Source: Thermoplasmata archaeon
GTDB taxonomy: Archaea; Thermoplasmatota; Thermoplasmata; Thermoplasmatales; Thermoplasmataceae
Direction of reading: 5' to 3'
Assembly (NCBI GenBank): GCA_021846395.1
Contig: JAJZXB010000003.1
Span: 62,001 to 126,000 of the forward strand
Length of the DNA stretch: 64,000 nucleotides
Part shown: piece by piece, positions 1 through 8,416 of the stretch
Layout: every line of letters begins with the position of its first letter
Position numbering within the stretch: the first letter of the stretch is position 1
Notes under the pieces: generated by a model
Databases searched by the model: none
What the model was told of the DNA's origin: nothing
Seen by the model: the letters and a program-made list of their open reading frames with translations, nothing else
Program-made: the position numbers and the translations under genes

Positions 1-1323
1 GTCAAGAAGTGATTTTCGGATATAATCAGATATATCATACATCTTGTTTTTTCTCATTGCATTTCTGATTTCAATTAAACTCTTTATAATATTGTCATTT
101 ATGCCTTTCTGATCGTAAAGGATGTACAGGAAGCTGTTCAGGTAATCCATAATTCGTATAATTTTGCCTGCAGTTTCCATTGATATGAAATTGTAATTCT
201 TATTAACATCGCTTATAAACTCGAGCATTTCCCGTATCAATGATCTTGTATCAAAATTATTTTCCATGATTTTATCGAATTTATCAATAATGCCCAAATA
301 ATCTACAGAGTATGAACCTTCCTTTTTATCAATGCTTTTAAGCTTATTGTAAAATATGTTAATTTTTTCTATTGTTTCACTGGAATCTTTCATAAGATCA
401 TCCGAGTATTCAATGGAGGTATTGTAATTTGAATTTATCAATGCAAATCTCAAGGCTTCGGGGGAATAATTTTTTAAAATATCCTTGATTTTAATATAGT
501 TCTTCAACGATTTTGACATTTTTTCCATATTCACATTAACCATGCCGGTATGTATCCAGTATCTTGCTAAATATTTTCTATTGTTTATTGACATCATCTG
601 TGCTATTTCTGCCTCATGATGTGGGAAAATTAAATCCGAACCGCCTCCGTGTATATCATATTCATAGCCAAAAAACGTTTCCGTAATTGCAGTATCCTCA
701 ATATGCCATCCAGGTCTACCCTTGCCCCATGGGGAATCCCAGTATGGCTCACCGGGCTTCATTTTCTTCCACAAAACAAAATCCTCCGGATTTTTTTTAT
801 CCTCATTTAAAATGCCACGGGCATTTTCCTTAATTTGTTCCAAATTCTGATTCGATAACTTACCATAATCCTTGAATTTGTGAATGTCAAAGTACACACC
901 ATCGGATGTTTCATATGCATAGCCCTTCCTGACCATTCTTCTGATCTGGCTTATAATTTCCCTTATGTATAGTGTTGCCTTTGCATAGTATGTTACACTG
1001 TTTACCTTCAATAAATTCATCAATCTTAAATATTCATCGTAATAATAATTGGCTATTTCCTCTGGCTTTTTATTTTCTTCATTTGCTTTTTTTATAATTT
1101 TATCATCAACATCTGTAATATTCTGTAAATAAAATACAGAGTAACCTCTGGCTCTTAAAAACTTTACCATGACGTCAAAGAATATATTTGTTCTTGCATG
1201 CCCGATATGAAAATCATCCTGAACAGTTGGACCGCATACAAAAATATTTATTCTCTTCTTATTGAACTCAATGAATTTTTCATCCTTTCTACCAAGAGTA
1301 TTGTGAAGCATCATTAAAAGCAT
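1..1323 (-). CDS. cysS: Cysteinyl-tRNA synthetase, 3' end cut by window edge
   Basis: Class I aminoacyl-tRNA synthetase that charges tRNA-Cys in the cytoplasm. The frame is open for 441 codons from the edge of the window, so the C-terminus is missing. The HIGH-type motif reads CGPTVQDDFHIGHAR near residue 30-40, and the KMSKS loop reads EKMSKSLKNY in the second half. The CysRS zinc ligands are consistent with the early Cys and the GWHIEDTA / GGSDLIFPHHE stretch. ATG codons lie at 1323, 1314 and 1311; I chose 1323, and 1314 or 1311 are possible. A TATA-like box in the shared 60-bp gap with the divergent tRNA-Pro gene probably serves it. The family call is secure; the exact start is not. Confidence 0.93.
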   Translation of the reverse strand, partial: MLLMMLHNTLGRKDEKFIEFNKKRINIFVCGPTVQDDFHIGHARTNIFFDVMVKFLRARGYSVFYLQNITDVDDKIIKKANEENKKPEEIANYYYDEYLRLMNLLKVNSVTYYAKATLYIREIISQIRRMVRKGYAYETSDGVYFDIHKFKDYGKLSNQNLEQIKENARGILNEDKKNPEDFVLWKKMKPGEPYWDSPWGKGRPGWHIEDTAITETFFGYEYDIHGGGSDLIFPHHEAEIAQMMSINNRKYLARYWIHTGMVNVNMEKMSKSLKNYIKIKDILKNYSPEALRFALINSNYNTSIEYSDDLMKDSSETIEKINIFYNKLKSIDKKEGSYSVDYLGIIDKFDKIMENNFDTRSLIREMLEFISDVNKNYNFISMETAGKIIRIMDYLNSFLYILYDQKGINDNIIKSLIEIRNAMRKNKMYDISDYIRKSLLD

Positions 1324-1360
1324 ATAATAAATTAAAAGATAAATTTTTAGATGTCAAAAA

Positions 1361-1370
1361 TTTTTATACA
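1361..1370 (+). promoter_or_regulatory. TATA-like box of tRNA-Pro
   Basis: The sequence tttttataca is centred about 25 nt before the first base of tRNA-Pro, the usual archaeal box A spacing. The gap to the divergent cysS gene is under 70 bp, so the two promoters are packed back to back. Confidence 0.5.
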
Positions 1371-1389
1371 GCTAAGCAATATGCATTCA

Positions 1390-1462
1390 GGGTTTGTGGG
1401 GTAGCATGGTATCCTTCCAGCTTCGGGAGTTGGAAACTCCGGTCCAAATCCGGACAGACCCA
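1390..1462 (+). tRNA. tRNA-Pro (anticodon CGG)
   Basis: A 73-nt cloverleaf. The acceptor strands GGGTTTG and CAGACCC pair with one G-T wobble, and A is the discriminator base. The anticodon stem is CCAGC/GTTGG with loop TTCGGGA, which puts CGG at 34-36. The T arm is TCCGG-TCCAAAT-CCGGA. The D arm has the archaeal pattern with G18G19 (AGCATGGTA). CCA is not encoded and no intron is seen. Confidence 0.95.
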
Positions 1463-1497
1463 TCTCTTTAACTTTTAAAATGAATTAGTTCATTACA

Positions 1498-2024
1498 ATG
1501 TTTGAATATATCTTTTTGCCGATTCAATTGCTTCTTTCTGGTCCGGATGACGGTGCTACTGTACTGAATTCAAGTCCCATTGTTAAACCATCTAAGGGTA
1601 GGATGGGTTATACAATTGACAAAGAGGATGGAGAAAAGGCAGGAAGAATTGATGGCAGTCCCTTATTCTTCTGCACAGATGAAAAGATATCTATAGGTGA
1701 TTTCATAAGTGATGGTGTTGAAAAGGCATTTAGATACCTTAAGGGAGCTGCCTCACTGATACATGTAGGATACCAGCTTCCGGGAAGGGTCAAGGCATAC
1801 CTGTCGTTGTTTCCTTCGTTTCATATCTTATCATTTCTGTGGTTATCTGGAAGATGGAAACAAACAAAATACGATTAAGTTACAGGGAACTCATAGAAAA
1901 GGCCTCCAAAATACATGGGGTTACAATGGCATTAGGCACAAAGAAAATATACAAATAGACAACCATTGGGAATGAGCTTGAGAAGCAGCTCAAACCATTC
2001 AACATAATGAAACTTCAAATATAG
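1498..2024 (+). pseudogene. IS1634/IS4-type transposase C-terminal remnant
   Basis: Decayed end of a DDE transposase. The first frame contains DGVEKAFRYLKG, which is the Y-(2)-R-(3)-E-(6)-K region of IS4/IS1634 enzymes, then PGRVKAYLS. After about 1800 the reading continues only in another frame (ending VVIWKMETNKIRLSYRELIE), then meets a TAG at 1956 and a second one at 2022. At least one frameshift and one nonsense codon therefore separate it from a working gene. The sequence differs from the intact IS1634-like element at 59.5 kb, so this is a different, older element. The following 280 bp up to the ATPase gene hold nothing I recognise. Confidence 0.7.
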
Positions 2025-2303
2025 TTACTAAATCTACCGATAGACAGGTATAATAGAACTATTCAGCGGACAATTTTGAATTTCCATATATAAACATATG
2101 GGAATATGATCAATAAATATGGTGGTAAATATCATGACAAATACAACAAGAAACAAGGGAATAACTGTTATATCATAACTGAAGGATAAATATCAAAAGG
2201 GACAATTTTCATGCAGAATGGAATTACACAATAAATAATTATATTATTAAATCATGATGCCTAAATATATATACACATCTAAATTCTTTATAATTCGGCG
2301 ATT

Positions 2304-3692
2304 TTATGCTGCGTGGTTGCCTTCTAAAGTTCCTTCGCTCAGCTCATACTCAAGTATCCATTCTACAATGGGTACATAATTAATTTTAACCTCTCCGACA
2401 GTCTCGCTTGCCCTATAATTATAGGTTATTATCGTCCCTTTTTTGACTCTCAATGCCTTAGCGCATTCGGTTATGCCTTTTATTTCTCTATCTCTAGTTT
2501 CGAGATTAGAAGGATTATATGCTACTTGAATCAGTGTAATTGCATTCCCTTCCTTGAGCACAAAGTCTACCTCTCTTCTGCTTGCTTTCGACTTCCAGTA
2601 ATACACTTCCACCCTCCCGTTCCTATGTGTCATTCTAAGCAGTTCACATGCAACGACATTTTCCAAAAGCCTTCCCCGTATATCCATAAAATTAAATCCT
2701 ATTGCGCTTGCAAATCCATTATCTACAGCATATACTTTTCTTGGGCTGTTTTCCTGGTCTTTGATTGAAAAAGAGAATCTTTTCACGAAGAAAAAAAGAT
2801 ATGAACTTGCCAGATAATCAGAGAAGCGCTGTACGGTCTTAACCGGTATGCCTTTTGCCCGTTCACCCTTTGTGGCTTTCGAGATTCTGGTGAACGTTAT
2901 GGAAGAAGAGATGTTCGTTAGATAAAATTTAGCAAGAAAACGCAACTTCTCCATATCCCTTATCCTGTACCTTTCTGCAATGTCTTTCAGAAGCACGGTA
3001 TTAAAATAACTACTGAGCAGATCTTCTTTGTTTTCTGAGAGCTCAACTGCCGGCATTCCACCATAATGCAGATACTCATCGAAAAGGTGCCTCAACCCAT
3101 CAAGGTTCTTTGCAGTTTCCAGCCGAGTATCCACGCTTAACCCTTTGAACTTCGCAAATTCCGGGAAACTCAATGGCATTATATTTATTGCAATATGCCT
3201 TCCGCTAAGCAGTGTCGAATACTCCGAACTAAGCAGTGCAGAAGAAGACCCTGTTATGATAAACAATGCCTCATTCCTCTCACCCATTCCCCTAACGAAC
3301 CTCTCCCATCCGCTGACTTCCTGCGCTTCGTCAATTATGATTAAAGGTCTTCGGGTCGGTTTGACCTCCTTTTTATACACATCAAAAATATTAAGCAACA
3401 ACCTGTAGTCTCTTTCCAGGAACCTCTCATCTTCCAAATTTATAATCAACACATTCTCCTTGCCATAACCTTCCGATATGAATAGCTTCGCCACCTGTTT
3501 TGCTATGAATGATTTCCCACACCTTCTTATACCTGTTTCTGCGACTATGTTATTATTGCCATCCAGCAACTCCTTTATCCTATTGCTGTAGGTCTGCCTC
3601 TTAATTCCCACATCAATCTCCGCACCCCAGAAATTCCAACGCGAAATTATGTTTAATAGTTCTATATCATCCATATATGTTTTATATGACAT
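2304..3692 (-). CDS. AAA-type ATPase with DUF4143 C-terminal domain
   Basis: A 462-aa ATPase of the large archaeal/bacterial AAA + DUF4143 family; cellular role unknown. Seen: Walker A TGIRRCGKS near residues 53-61, Walker B RPLIIIDEAQE near 116-126, a conserved GSS sensor segment (IITGSSSALLS), the LSGRHI loop and the YHLL-like ELLRMTHRN helix. A C-terminal VYYWKSKASRREVDFVL segment resembles the PD-(D/E)XK-like fold often found at this end. The likely start is the ATG at 3692. An ATG six codons later (3674) would place both copies of an upstream palindrome outside the coding region and gives the family-typical MDD...IISRWNFWG beginning. It stands alone between mobile-element debris. A decayed relative lies at 10754-11980. 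Confidence 0.85.
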   Translation of the reverse strand: MSYKTYMDDIELLNIISRWNFWGAEIDVGIKRQTYSNRIKELLDGNNNIVAETGIRRCGKSFIAKQVAKLFISEGYGKENVLIINLEDERFLERDYRLLLNIFDVYKKEVKPTRRPLIIIDEAQEVSGWERFVRGMGERNEALFIITGSSSALLSSEYSTLLSGRHIAINIMPLSFPEFAKFKGLSVDTRLETAKNLDGLRHLFDEYLHYGGMPAVELSENKEDLLSSYFNTVLLKDIAERYRIRDMEKLRFLAKFYLTNISSSITFTRISKATKGERAKGIPVKTVQRFSDYLASSYLFFFVKRFSFSIKDQENSPRKVYAVDNGFASAIGFNFMDIRGRLLENVVACELLRMTHRNGRVEVYYWKSKASRREVDFVLKEGNAITLIQVAYNPSNLETRDREIKGITECAKALRVKKGTIITYNYRASETVGEVKINYVPIVEWILEYELSEGTLEGNHAA

Positions 3693-3725
3693 AAAAATAT
3701 AAAAATATATGTTTTATATAACATA
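3673..3725. repeat. Tandem palindromic operator-like repeats at ATPase promoter
   Basis: Two 21-bp copies, at 3673-3693 and 3705-3725, differ at one base and are spaced 32 bp start to start, close to three turns of B-DNA. Each contains the inverted repeat ATGTT-ATATAA-AACAT (one copy imperfect) and a TATATAAA core. The upstream copy is where the TATA box of the minus-strand ATPase gene should be. The downstream copy covers its start codons. An operator for autoregulation is an inference. Confidence 0.55.
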
Positions 3726-3828
3726 AATGTACTGAGTGTAAAAATAAAGCCAAGGTGATCTTATTCTGGACCTATACCTTTTTTACCACATCATGAAATT
3801 TACAGTTCTTAAAGACGACTTCCATACT

Positions 3829-4221
3829 GATTATAAATATCATCTTCTGATAAGATATAATTATAAAACCACTTTGCCTCAAGAAAGATACAGTTAAGAT
3901 TGTTTATTTTATTTGTGCTAAGATGGAATATATCTATTTTCAGTTCATAGGACATGCATGTCTGTGATTTCCTCCTTCCCCTTGTCTCACGTATAGATTT
4001 GCTAATTTTATCTGATTTCTCAGACATGTTTCTGTTCCCCAATATGTTTATTTACCGTTTCCAGTTTTATTCCACCCACAGATGAATGCCTATCTTTAAA
4101 ATGACCTGTAGGCTTTATCGGCTGTGATATCTTCATATATTAAAAATATGCAATTCAATAATATGAATATTTGCACTTCATCCACATCGCAAGCTCAGTG
4201 GCTTTCGTGCTTAAATCATTT
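3829..4221 (-). pseudogene. tnpB: IS200/IS605-type element, left-end fragment with tnpB N-terminus
   Basis: The first ~70 codons of tnpB (start at 4042, MGNRNMSEKSDKISKS) plus the upstream left end. It is nearly identical to the intact copy at 62287-63739. Homology stops at about 3829, inside the codons for YILSEDDIYNQ, so the rest of the gene and the right end are gone. The left end runs to about 4221, just 43 bp upstream of tRNA-Arg. On the element strand it is preceded by CTTGC, where the other two copies have TTTAC. It cannot make a nuclease and lacks the right end needed for mobilisation. Confidence 0.85.
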
Positions 4222-4264
4222 GCAAGATACGAAACGCTTAAATTGAATCGTTAAATTAACCTAC

Positions 4265-4339
4265 GGGCTCGTGGCCTAGTATGGATAAGGCACCGTCCTT
4301 CTAAGTCGGTGATCGTGGGTCCAAATCCCACCGAGCCCG
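4265..4339 (+). tRNA. tRNA-Arg (anticodon TCT)
   Basis: A 75-nt cloverleaf. The acceptor stem GGGCTCG/CGAGCCC is perfect and G is the discriminator. The anticodon loop CTTCTAA gives TCT, on a stem CCGTC/GTCGG that has one T-T mismatch. The T arm is GTGGG-TCCAAAT-CCCAC. CCA is not encoded. An A/T-rich box (gcttaaattg) lies about 25 nt upstream, just outside the inserted element fragment. Confidence 0.95.
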
Positions 4340-4427
4340 CTGGATTCAGTGGAATGTTATTTTTTAAATTTATTAAGATTGATTTTATTTACCATATGAT
4401 TTAATATCTAGTTTATATTACTATTCA

Positions 4428-4937
4428 ATGGCCTTTAACAGTAACATTGAAGGTATAGTCGTTTTTCTTGCAATAATTGTTCTCATAATGGCCCGAAGAA
4501 TTAAATCAGGTATAAATGGAAGAAGATTTAACATGAGCAGAATTTTTACCACACCAATTATCTATGCAATCCTCCTTATTTTTTTTCTTGGGGCTATAGG
4601 AAAAAATGTGTCATACATATTTATTGTTGTGGGATTAATATTTCCTGGAATAATTGTTGGGTTTATTTATGGGGAACATGTTAAATTTTTTGAAAAAGAT
4701 TCTTTTACATATTATAAAAGGTCACAATTTATAATGATTTTCTGGCTAATATCCTATGTTGCGAGGATCTTTATCTTTATATTTTATCCAACAAATTTTA
4801 TTGCAAACTTTATTGTGGATTTACTCCTGGCAATAACCCTTGGTATGATTATTGGAGAGTCCATCAAATTATATAAAAAGTATAAAGAATATAAAACTCC
4901 GATAAATGATAATTATTTTGAATTTCCTGAAAAATAA
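4428..4937 (+). CDS. Multi-pass membrane protein, possibly CcdC/DUF1453-like
   Basis: A 169-aa very hydrophobic protein with about four or five membrane segments: roughly residues 6-22, 40-58, 62-82, 103-125 and 130-146. Between segments is YGEHVKFFEKDSFTYYKRS, which resembles the charged loop (…V.F…DG..YYKRSP…) of DUF1453/CcdC-type proteins. That match is from memory and modest. The C-terminus is charged (KLYKKYKEYK) and probably cytoplasmic. The ATG at 4428 follows a TATA-like stretch (gtttatatta) by roughly 10-15 nt. The 3' end overlaps the convergent endonuclease gene by 25 bp, so both transcripts end inside each other. No function is assigned. Confidence 0.7.
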   Translation: MAFNSNIEGIVVFLAIIVLIMARRIKSGINGRRFNMSRIFTTPIIYAILLIFFLGAIGKNVSYIFIVVGLIFPGIIVGFIYGEHVKFFEKDSFTYYKRSQFIMIFWLISYVARIFIFIFYPTNFIANFIVDLLLAITLGMIIGESIKLYKKYKEYKTPINDNYFEFPEK

Positions 4938-5557
4938 AAACAGCTATTTTTTAAAAAACAGTTATAGCATTCTGCTTTTTTCTTACAGTATTCCTTTGAT
5001 AGCTGCACAATCATGCCATGAAAATTTTTTAGGCCAAAAACATCTCCGGCGAACTCCCGTTCCACCTCTGTTTTTATATACATGGATGTATAATTTTTAT
5101 TGTAATATCTCTTAAATAACCTCAGCGTATATGCATCTATAACAAATACAGGATAATTTAGGGCGTATAACAGAATTGAATCCATTGTTTCATTTCCCAC
5201 ACCCTTGATATTTTTTATAAATGATCTTATTTCATTGAAATCCCTATTTTTCATGTGTTCCAGTTTATGATAATTGTCAATTATATCATTTGCAATATTT
5301 TTTAAATAACGTGCCTTTATAGTATAATATCCAGAACTTTTAATATATTCCTGAAGTTTTATTTCATCTACATCCCTTATCTTTTTAAGATCAAGCATAT
5401 CATTTTCTCTTAAAATATCGATGGATTTTTTCACATTGTTCCATGAAGTGTTTTGAGTCAATATACATCCTATTACAGTTTCATCGTCGCTTTCTGACGG
5501 CCACCATTCCAAATCACCGTAATGTTGATAAAGCTCATTATATAATTCACGAAACAT
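4913..5557 (-). CDS. Endonuclease III-related DNA glycosylase (COG2231/MagIII type)
   Basis: A 214-aa HhH-GPD base-excision repair protein. The N-terminus WWPSESDDETVIGCILTQNT is the signature of the endonuclease III-related (MagIII-like, 3-methyladenine glycosylase) branch rather than classical Nth. The helix-hairpin-helix is IKGVGNETMDSIL near residues 117-129, followed by VFVIDAYTLRLFKR with the catalytic Asp. A C-terminal cysteine cluster C-x5-C-x2-C-x5-C (from KEYCKKKAEC) probably binds the 4Fe-4S cluster, with the first spacing one shorter than the classical x6. It is an isolated gene, convergent with the membrane protein before it. The substrate could be an alkylated purine, but sequence alone cannot say. 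Confidence 0.88.
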   Translation of the reverse strand: MFRELYNELYQHYGDLEWWPSESDDETVIGCILTQNTSWNNVKKSIDILRENDMLDLKKIRDVDEIKLQEYIKSSGYYTIKARYLKNIANDIIDNYHKLEHMKNRDFNEIRSFIKNIKGVGNETMDSILLYALNYPVFVIDAYTLRLFKRYYNKNYTSMYIKTEVEREFAGDVFGLKNFHGMIVQLSKEYCKKKAECYNCFLKNSCFYFSGNSK

Positions 5558-5728
5558 ATAATAATAATATTATTGAATTATATTAATTTTGACAGTAATG
5601 TTTTTTTAACTCATGGGAAATTTTATAAATATTGAATATGCAAGTCTTGATAAAACGGATATGATGGAATTGAGATTATGTGCGGGATGTGGCTCTTTTG
5701 GAAATTCCAGGTAATGCCGGCTATTGAG

Positions 5729-6331
5729 TTATTTAATAACGCTCAAAGCCACCAGTGCATCCAGGAAATACTGTATTGCAAAACCGGCAAGCAAAAGACC
5801 AAAAATACGTGTAATAGCAGTCATGGCCCTATCCCCGAGAACCCCAAGGATTTTTGATGAGTAGATAAAGAATATATAGACCATCAATAGAACCAGAAAA
5901 ATTGAGATTATTGTCAGAATCTTTGTATATAATGGTCCCCTCATCAGTATAATAACCAGTGATATGGCTCCTGGGCCTGCTAGAAGCGGGGTTGCGAATG
6001 GTACAATGCCCATATTTTTTGATTCTTCTGTTGACGTATCTGGTTTTACACCCTGCCTTACCATTTCAATACCCATTAATAGAAGAATAATACCGCCTGC
6101 TATTTCCAGTGCCTCTATGGATATGCCAAAAAATTTAATTATTATTTCACCTGCAAGTGCAAAAAGTATGATTATGATGCCTGCATATAAAACCGCATCC
6201 TTTGATATCGACTTTCTGGTATCTCTATTAAACGAAGATGTCATTGATACAAATATTGCCATGCATCCGAACGGATCTATAACCACCAGAAGGGGCATGA
6301 AAACCTTAATAAATTCTGTTACAATGGACAT
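5729..6331 (-). CDS. MarC family integral membrane protein
   Basis: A 200-aa protein with six predicted membrane helices, typical length for the MarC/YhgN family. Family marks are VIDPFGCMAIFVSMT in the first third and PFATPLLAGPGAISLVIIL around residue 110-128, where the conserved P-L-x-x-G-P-G motif lies. The role of MarC proteins is unknown; the early link to multiple antibiotic resistance was not upheld. The ATG at 6331 is followed directly by a hydrophobic segment, with no cleavable signal. It is divergent from the sugar-nucleotide gene at 6405 across a short A/T-rich spacer and appears monocistronic. Confidence 0.9.
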   Translation of the reverse strand: MSIVTEFIKVFMPLLVVIDPFGCMAIFVSMTSSFNRDTRKSISKDAVLYAGIIIILFALAGEIIIKFFGISIEALEIAGGIILLLMGIEMVRQGVKPDTSTEESKNMGIVPFATPLLAGPGAISLVIILMRGPLYTKILTIISIFLVLLMVYIFFIYSSKILGVLGDRAMTAITRIFGLLLAGFAIQYFLDALVALSVIK

Positions 6332-6404
6332 ACATCACCATTGCATTTTTAATATTAAATATATCTAATAAAAAACGTTATTAATTTATAATCAATAAGC
6401 ACGA

Positions 6405-7544
6405 ATGAAAGTATTAATTCTTGGCATTGATGGATACATAGGATTTCCTCTTGCTATGAGGCTCATGGGTGAAGGTCATGATGTTTATGGTGCAGATAAT
6501 TTCTATACAAGAAAAAGGGTGAGAGGTGTTAAATCAGGGTCGGCTATTAAAATAAACTCCATGAAAAAAAGAATGGAACTTTTGAATAATAAAATTAAAT
6601 TTTTTTATGGTGATGTTAGTGACCCCAAATTCATATATGATATAGTTAAAAAATCAATGCCGGATGCAATAGTTCATCTGGCTGAACAGAGATCGGCACC
6701 TTATTCAATGATATCATTAAAAAATGCAAATGAAACGCTGGTAAAAAATATAAAAAGCACAATGAATATAATATATGCTGTAAAGGATATTAAAAGAGAT
6801 GCCCATATTGTTAAGCTTGGGTCAATGGGGGAGTATGGAACACCAAATATCGATATACCGGAAGGATTTTTCGATGTTAATTACAATGGCAGGTCAGATT
6901 ATTTACCATTTCCAAGAATGGGGCAATCATGGTATCACCTATCAAAAGTTGATGACACCTACAGCTTGATGCTCTCAAATAAAATATGGAATTTAAACAT
7001 AAGCGATGTTATGCAGGGCGTTGTCTATGGAACGAGAACAAAGGAGATAAATGACAATAGAATTTTTTCAAGATTTGATATTGACGAAGTGTATGGAACT
7101 GTTCTCAACAGATTTGCAGCACAATCAGTTATAGATATGCCTCTTACGGTATATGGAAAGGGTGAGCAGAAAAGGGCATTCCTGTCACTTGAAGACAGCG
7201 TAACCTGCTTGAACATTATCCTAAATCATCCTCCTGAAAAAGAATACAGAGTTTACAATCAATTTGATGAATATTATTCCCTGAATTACATAGCAAATAA
7301 AATAAAGGAGTCCTCAAAAACAATGTTTGATAAAAATATAAAAATAGACCACTTAAAGGATCCGAGGGTTGAAATGGAAGAGCATTATTACAATCCAGTT
7401 AATGATAATTTAAAAAATATTGGCTATAGGAGAGTTAGAAAAATAGAAGATGAGATTCCAGTAATTCTAAAGGATCTGAATGAAAATAAAAAATCTATAA
7501 TTAAATATAAAAATACTATAATGCCAAAAACATTATGGAGATAA
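6405..7544 (+). CDS. agl3: UDP-sulfoquinovose synthase (SQD1/Agl3-like)
   Basis: A 379-aa NAD-dependent SDR-family enzyme expected to turn UDP-glucose plus sulfite into UDP-sulfoquinovose. The Rossmann motif is GIDGYIG at residues 7-13. The family-specific signature is the SMGEYGTPNIDIPEG stretch near residues 138-152, which in SQD1 and Sulfolobus Agl3 marks the sulfo-sugar synthases. The catalytic Y-x3-K appears in SWYHLSKVD. The end overlaps the convergent nucleotidyltransferase by 12 bp, and that enzyme could supply the UDP-glucose. Sulfated sugars occur in S-layer or glycoprotein glycans of thermoacidophilic archaea, so a role in N-glycosylation is the likely use. Placement in the extended SQD1 group is confident; exact product identity less so. 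Confidence 0.88.
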   Translation: MKVLILGIDGYIGFPLAMRLMGEGHDVYGADNFYTRKRVRGVKSGSAIKINSMKKRMELLNNKIKFFYGDVSDPKFIYDIVKKSMPDAIVHLAEQRSAPYSMISLKNANETLVKNIKSTMNIIYAVKDIKRDAHIVKLGSMGEYGTPNIDIPEGFFDVNYNGRSDYLPFPRMGQSWYHLSKVDDTYSLMLSNKIWNLNISDVMQGVVYGTRTKEINDNRIFSRFDIDEVYGTVLNRFAAQSVIDMPLTVYGKGEQKRAFLSLEDSVTCLNIILNHPPEKEYRVYNQFDEYYSLNYIANKIKESSKTMFDKNIKIDHLKDPRVEMEEHYYNPVNDNLKNIGYRRVRKIEDEIPVILKDLNENKKSIIKYKNTIMPKTLWR

Positions 7545-8252
7545 TTTTTTACAGTAATCATATGTCCTTTTTAAAATTTTATAGTAATTTTCACTCTTCC
7601 CTATGCTTATCCAGTCATATCTTTTGATTTTCTGGTAATAGACCTTTATATTTTCCTTTACCATACTGTTTATGGCCGGTGTTAATTCTTCACCCTTAAT
7701 AAAATCAAAAATATCCCTTGTAAATACATAAAAAGCAGACAGGGCATAATTTGATTTGGGACTTTTCGGTTTTTCTTCAAGACCTGTTACAATATTATTT
7801 TTAATCATAGCGACGCCATAATGTGAGGGGTTATTGACCTTCATCAATGTTATTATATTTTTTTCACCACTATAGTATTTTTTTATTATGTTTTTAAGGC
7901 TCATTTGATCCAATATAAGGCCATCTCCAGCATTTAATATGAAATCATTTTTTATATAATCTCTGGCAAGCAAAACGGCCTTTCCATAACCTTCTGGCTT
8001 ATTTTGATATATAAATTCTATATTGTACTTCAATGATGATAGGTAATTTCTTGTATTTGTATCATTTTTATCAAGAATTACATAAAATTTTTTTATATTG
8101 TTATCATCCAAATTTTCAATAATCGCATCTATTATGGGTCTCAAAACAATTTTATTATTCCTTAACGAATATACAGGCAGCATCTCCTTTCTCATATTTG
8201 ATGGCAGATTTGCCCGAGTGCCAAGACCCGCAGCTGTTATTAAAGCTTCCAT
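7533..8252 (-). CDS. Sugar-1-phosphate nucleotidyltransferase (GalU-like)
   Basis: A 239-aa protein of the NTP_transferase family, probably UTP-glucose-1-phosphate uridylyltransferase. The N-terminal nucleotide-binding loop is ITAAGLGTRANLPSNMRKEM (G-x-G-T-R … K-E-M). Later come the uridine-binding QNKPEGYGKAVL, the metal-site LNAGDGLIL and the sugar-site GLEEKPKSPKSNYAL, all as in GalU. It is somewhat shorter than bacterial GalU (~290) and has no C-terminal beta-helix. It is tail-to-tail with the UDP-sulfoquinovose synthase (12-bp overlap), which would consume UDP-glucose. The ATG at 8252 is the only reasonable start. Confidence 0.87.
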   Translation of the reverse strand: MEALITAAGLGTRANLPSNMRKEMLPVYSLRNNKIVLRPIIDAIIENLDDNNIKKFYVILDKNDTNTRNYLSSLKYNIEFIYQNKPEGYGKAVLLARDYIKNDFILNAGDGLILDQMSLKNIIKKYYSGEKNIITLMKVNNPSHYGVAMIKNNIVTGLEEKPKSPKSNYALSAFYVFTRDIFDFIKGEELTPAINSMVKENIKVYYQKIKRYDWISIGKSENYYKILKRTYDYCKKLSP

Positions 8253-8416
8253 ATAATGACATTACATATTATTATTTAATTTTTGAATTGGAATCCATTT
8301 CAGTTTTATCCATTTCATCCCCTTAATATAATCATCTTTATAATTGTCTGTTGTATATATTATTAGATTTTTGTACATGTCATATTTTAATAGTTATTTG
8401 ATATTATTATAAAGGC

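Noticed and set aside
1498-1878. 126-codon open frame taken as an intact gene
   Set aside because: Only the segment VEKAFRYLKG and its surroundings make sense. The continuation needs a frame change and passes stops, so it is a transposase remnant.
5661-5714. 17-codon frame MMELRLCAGCGSFGNSR with a TATA-like upstream sequence
   Set aside because: Too short to judge. It resembles the start of a zinc-ribbon protein but ends at once; most likely a gene remnant or chance.
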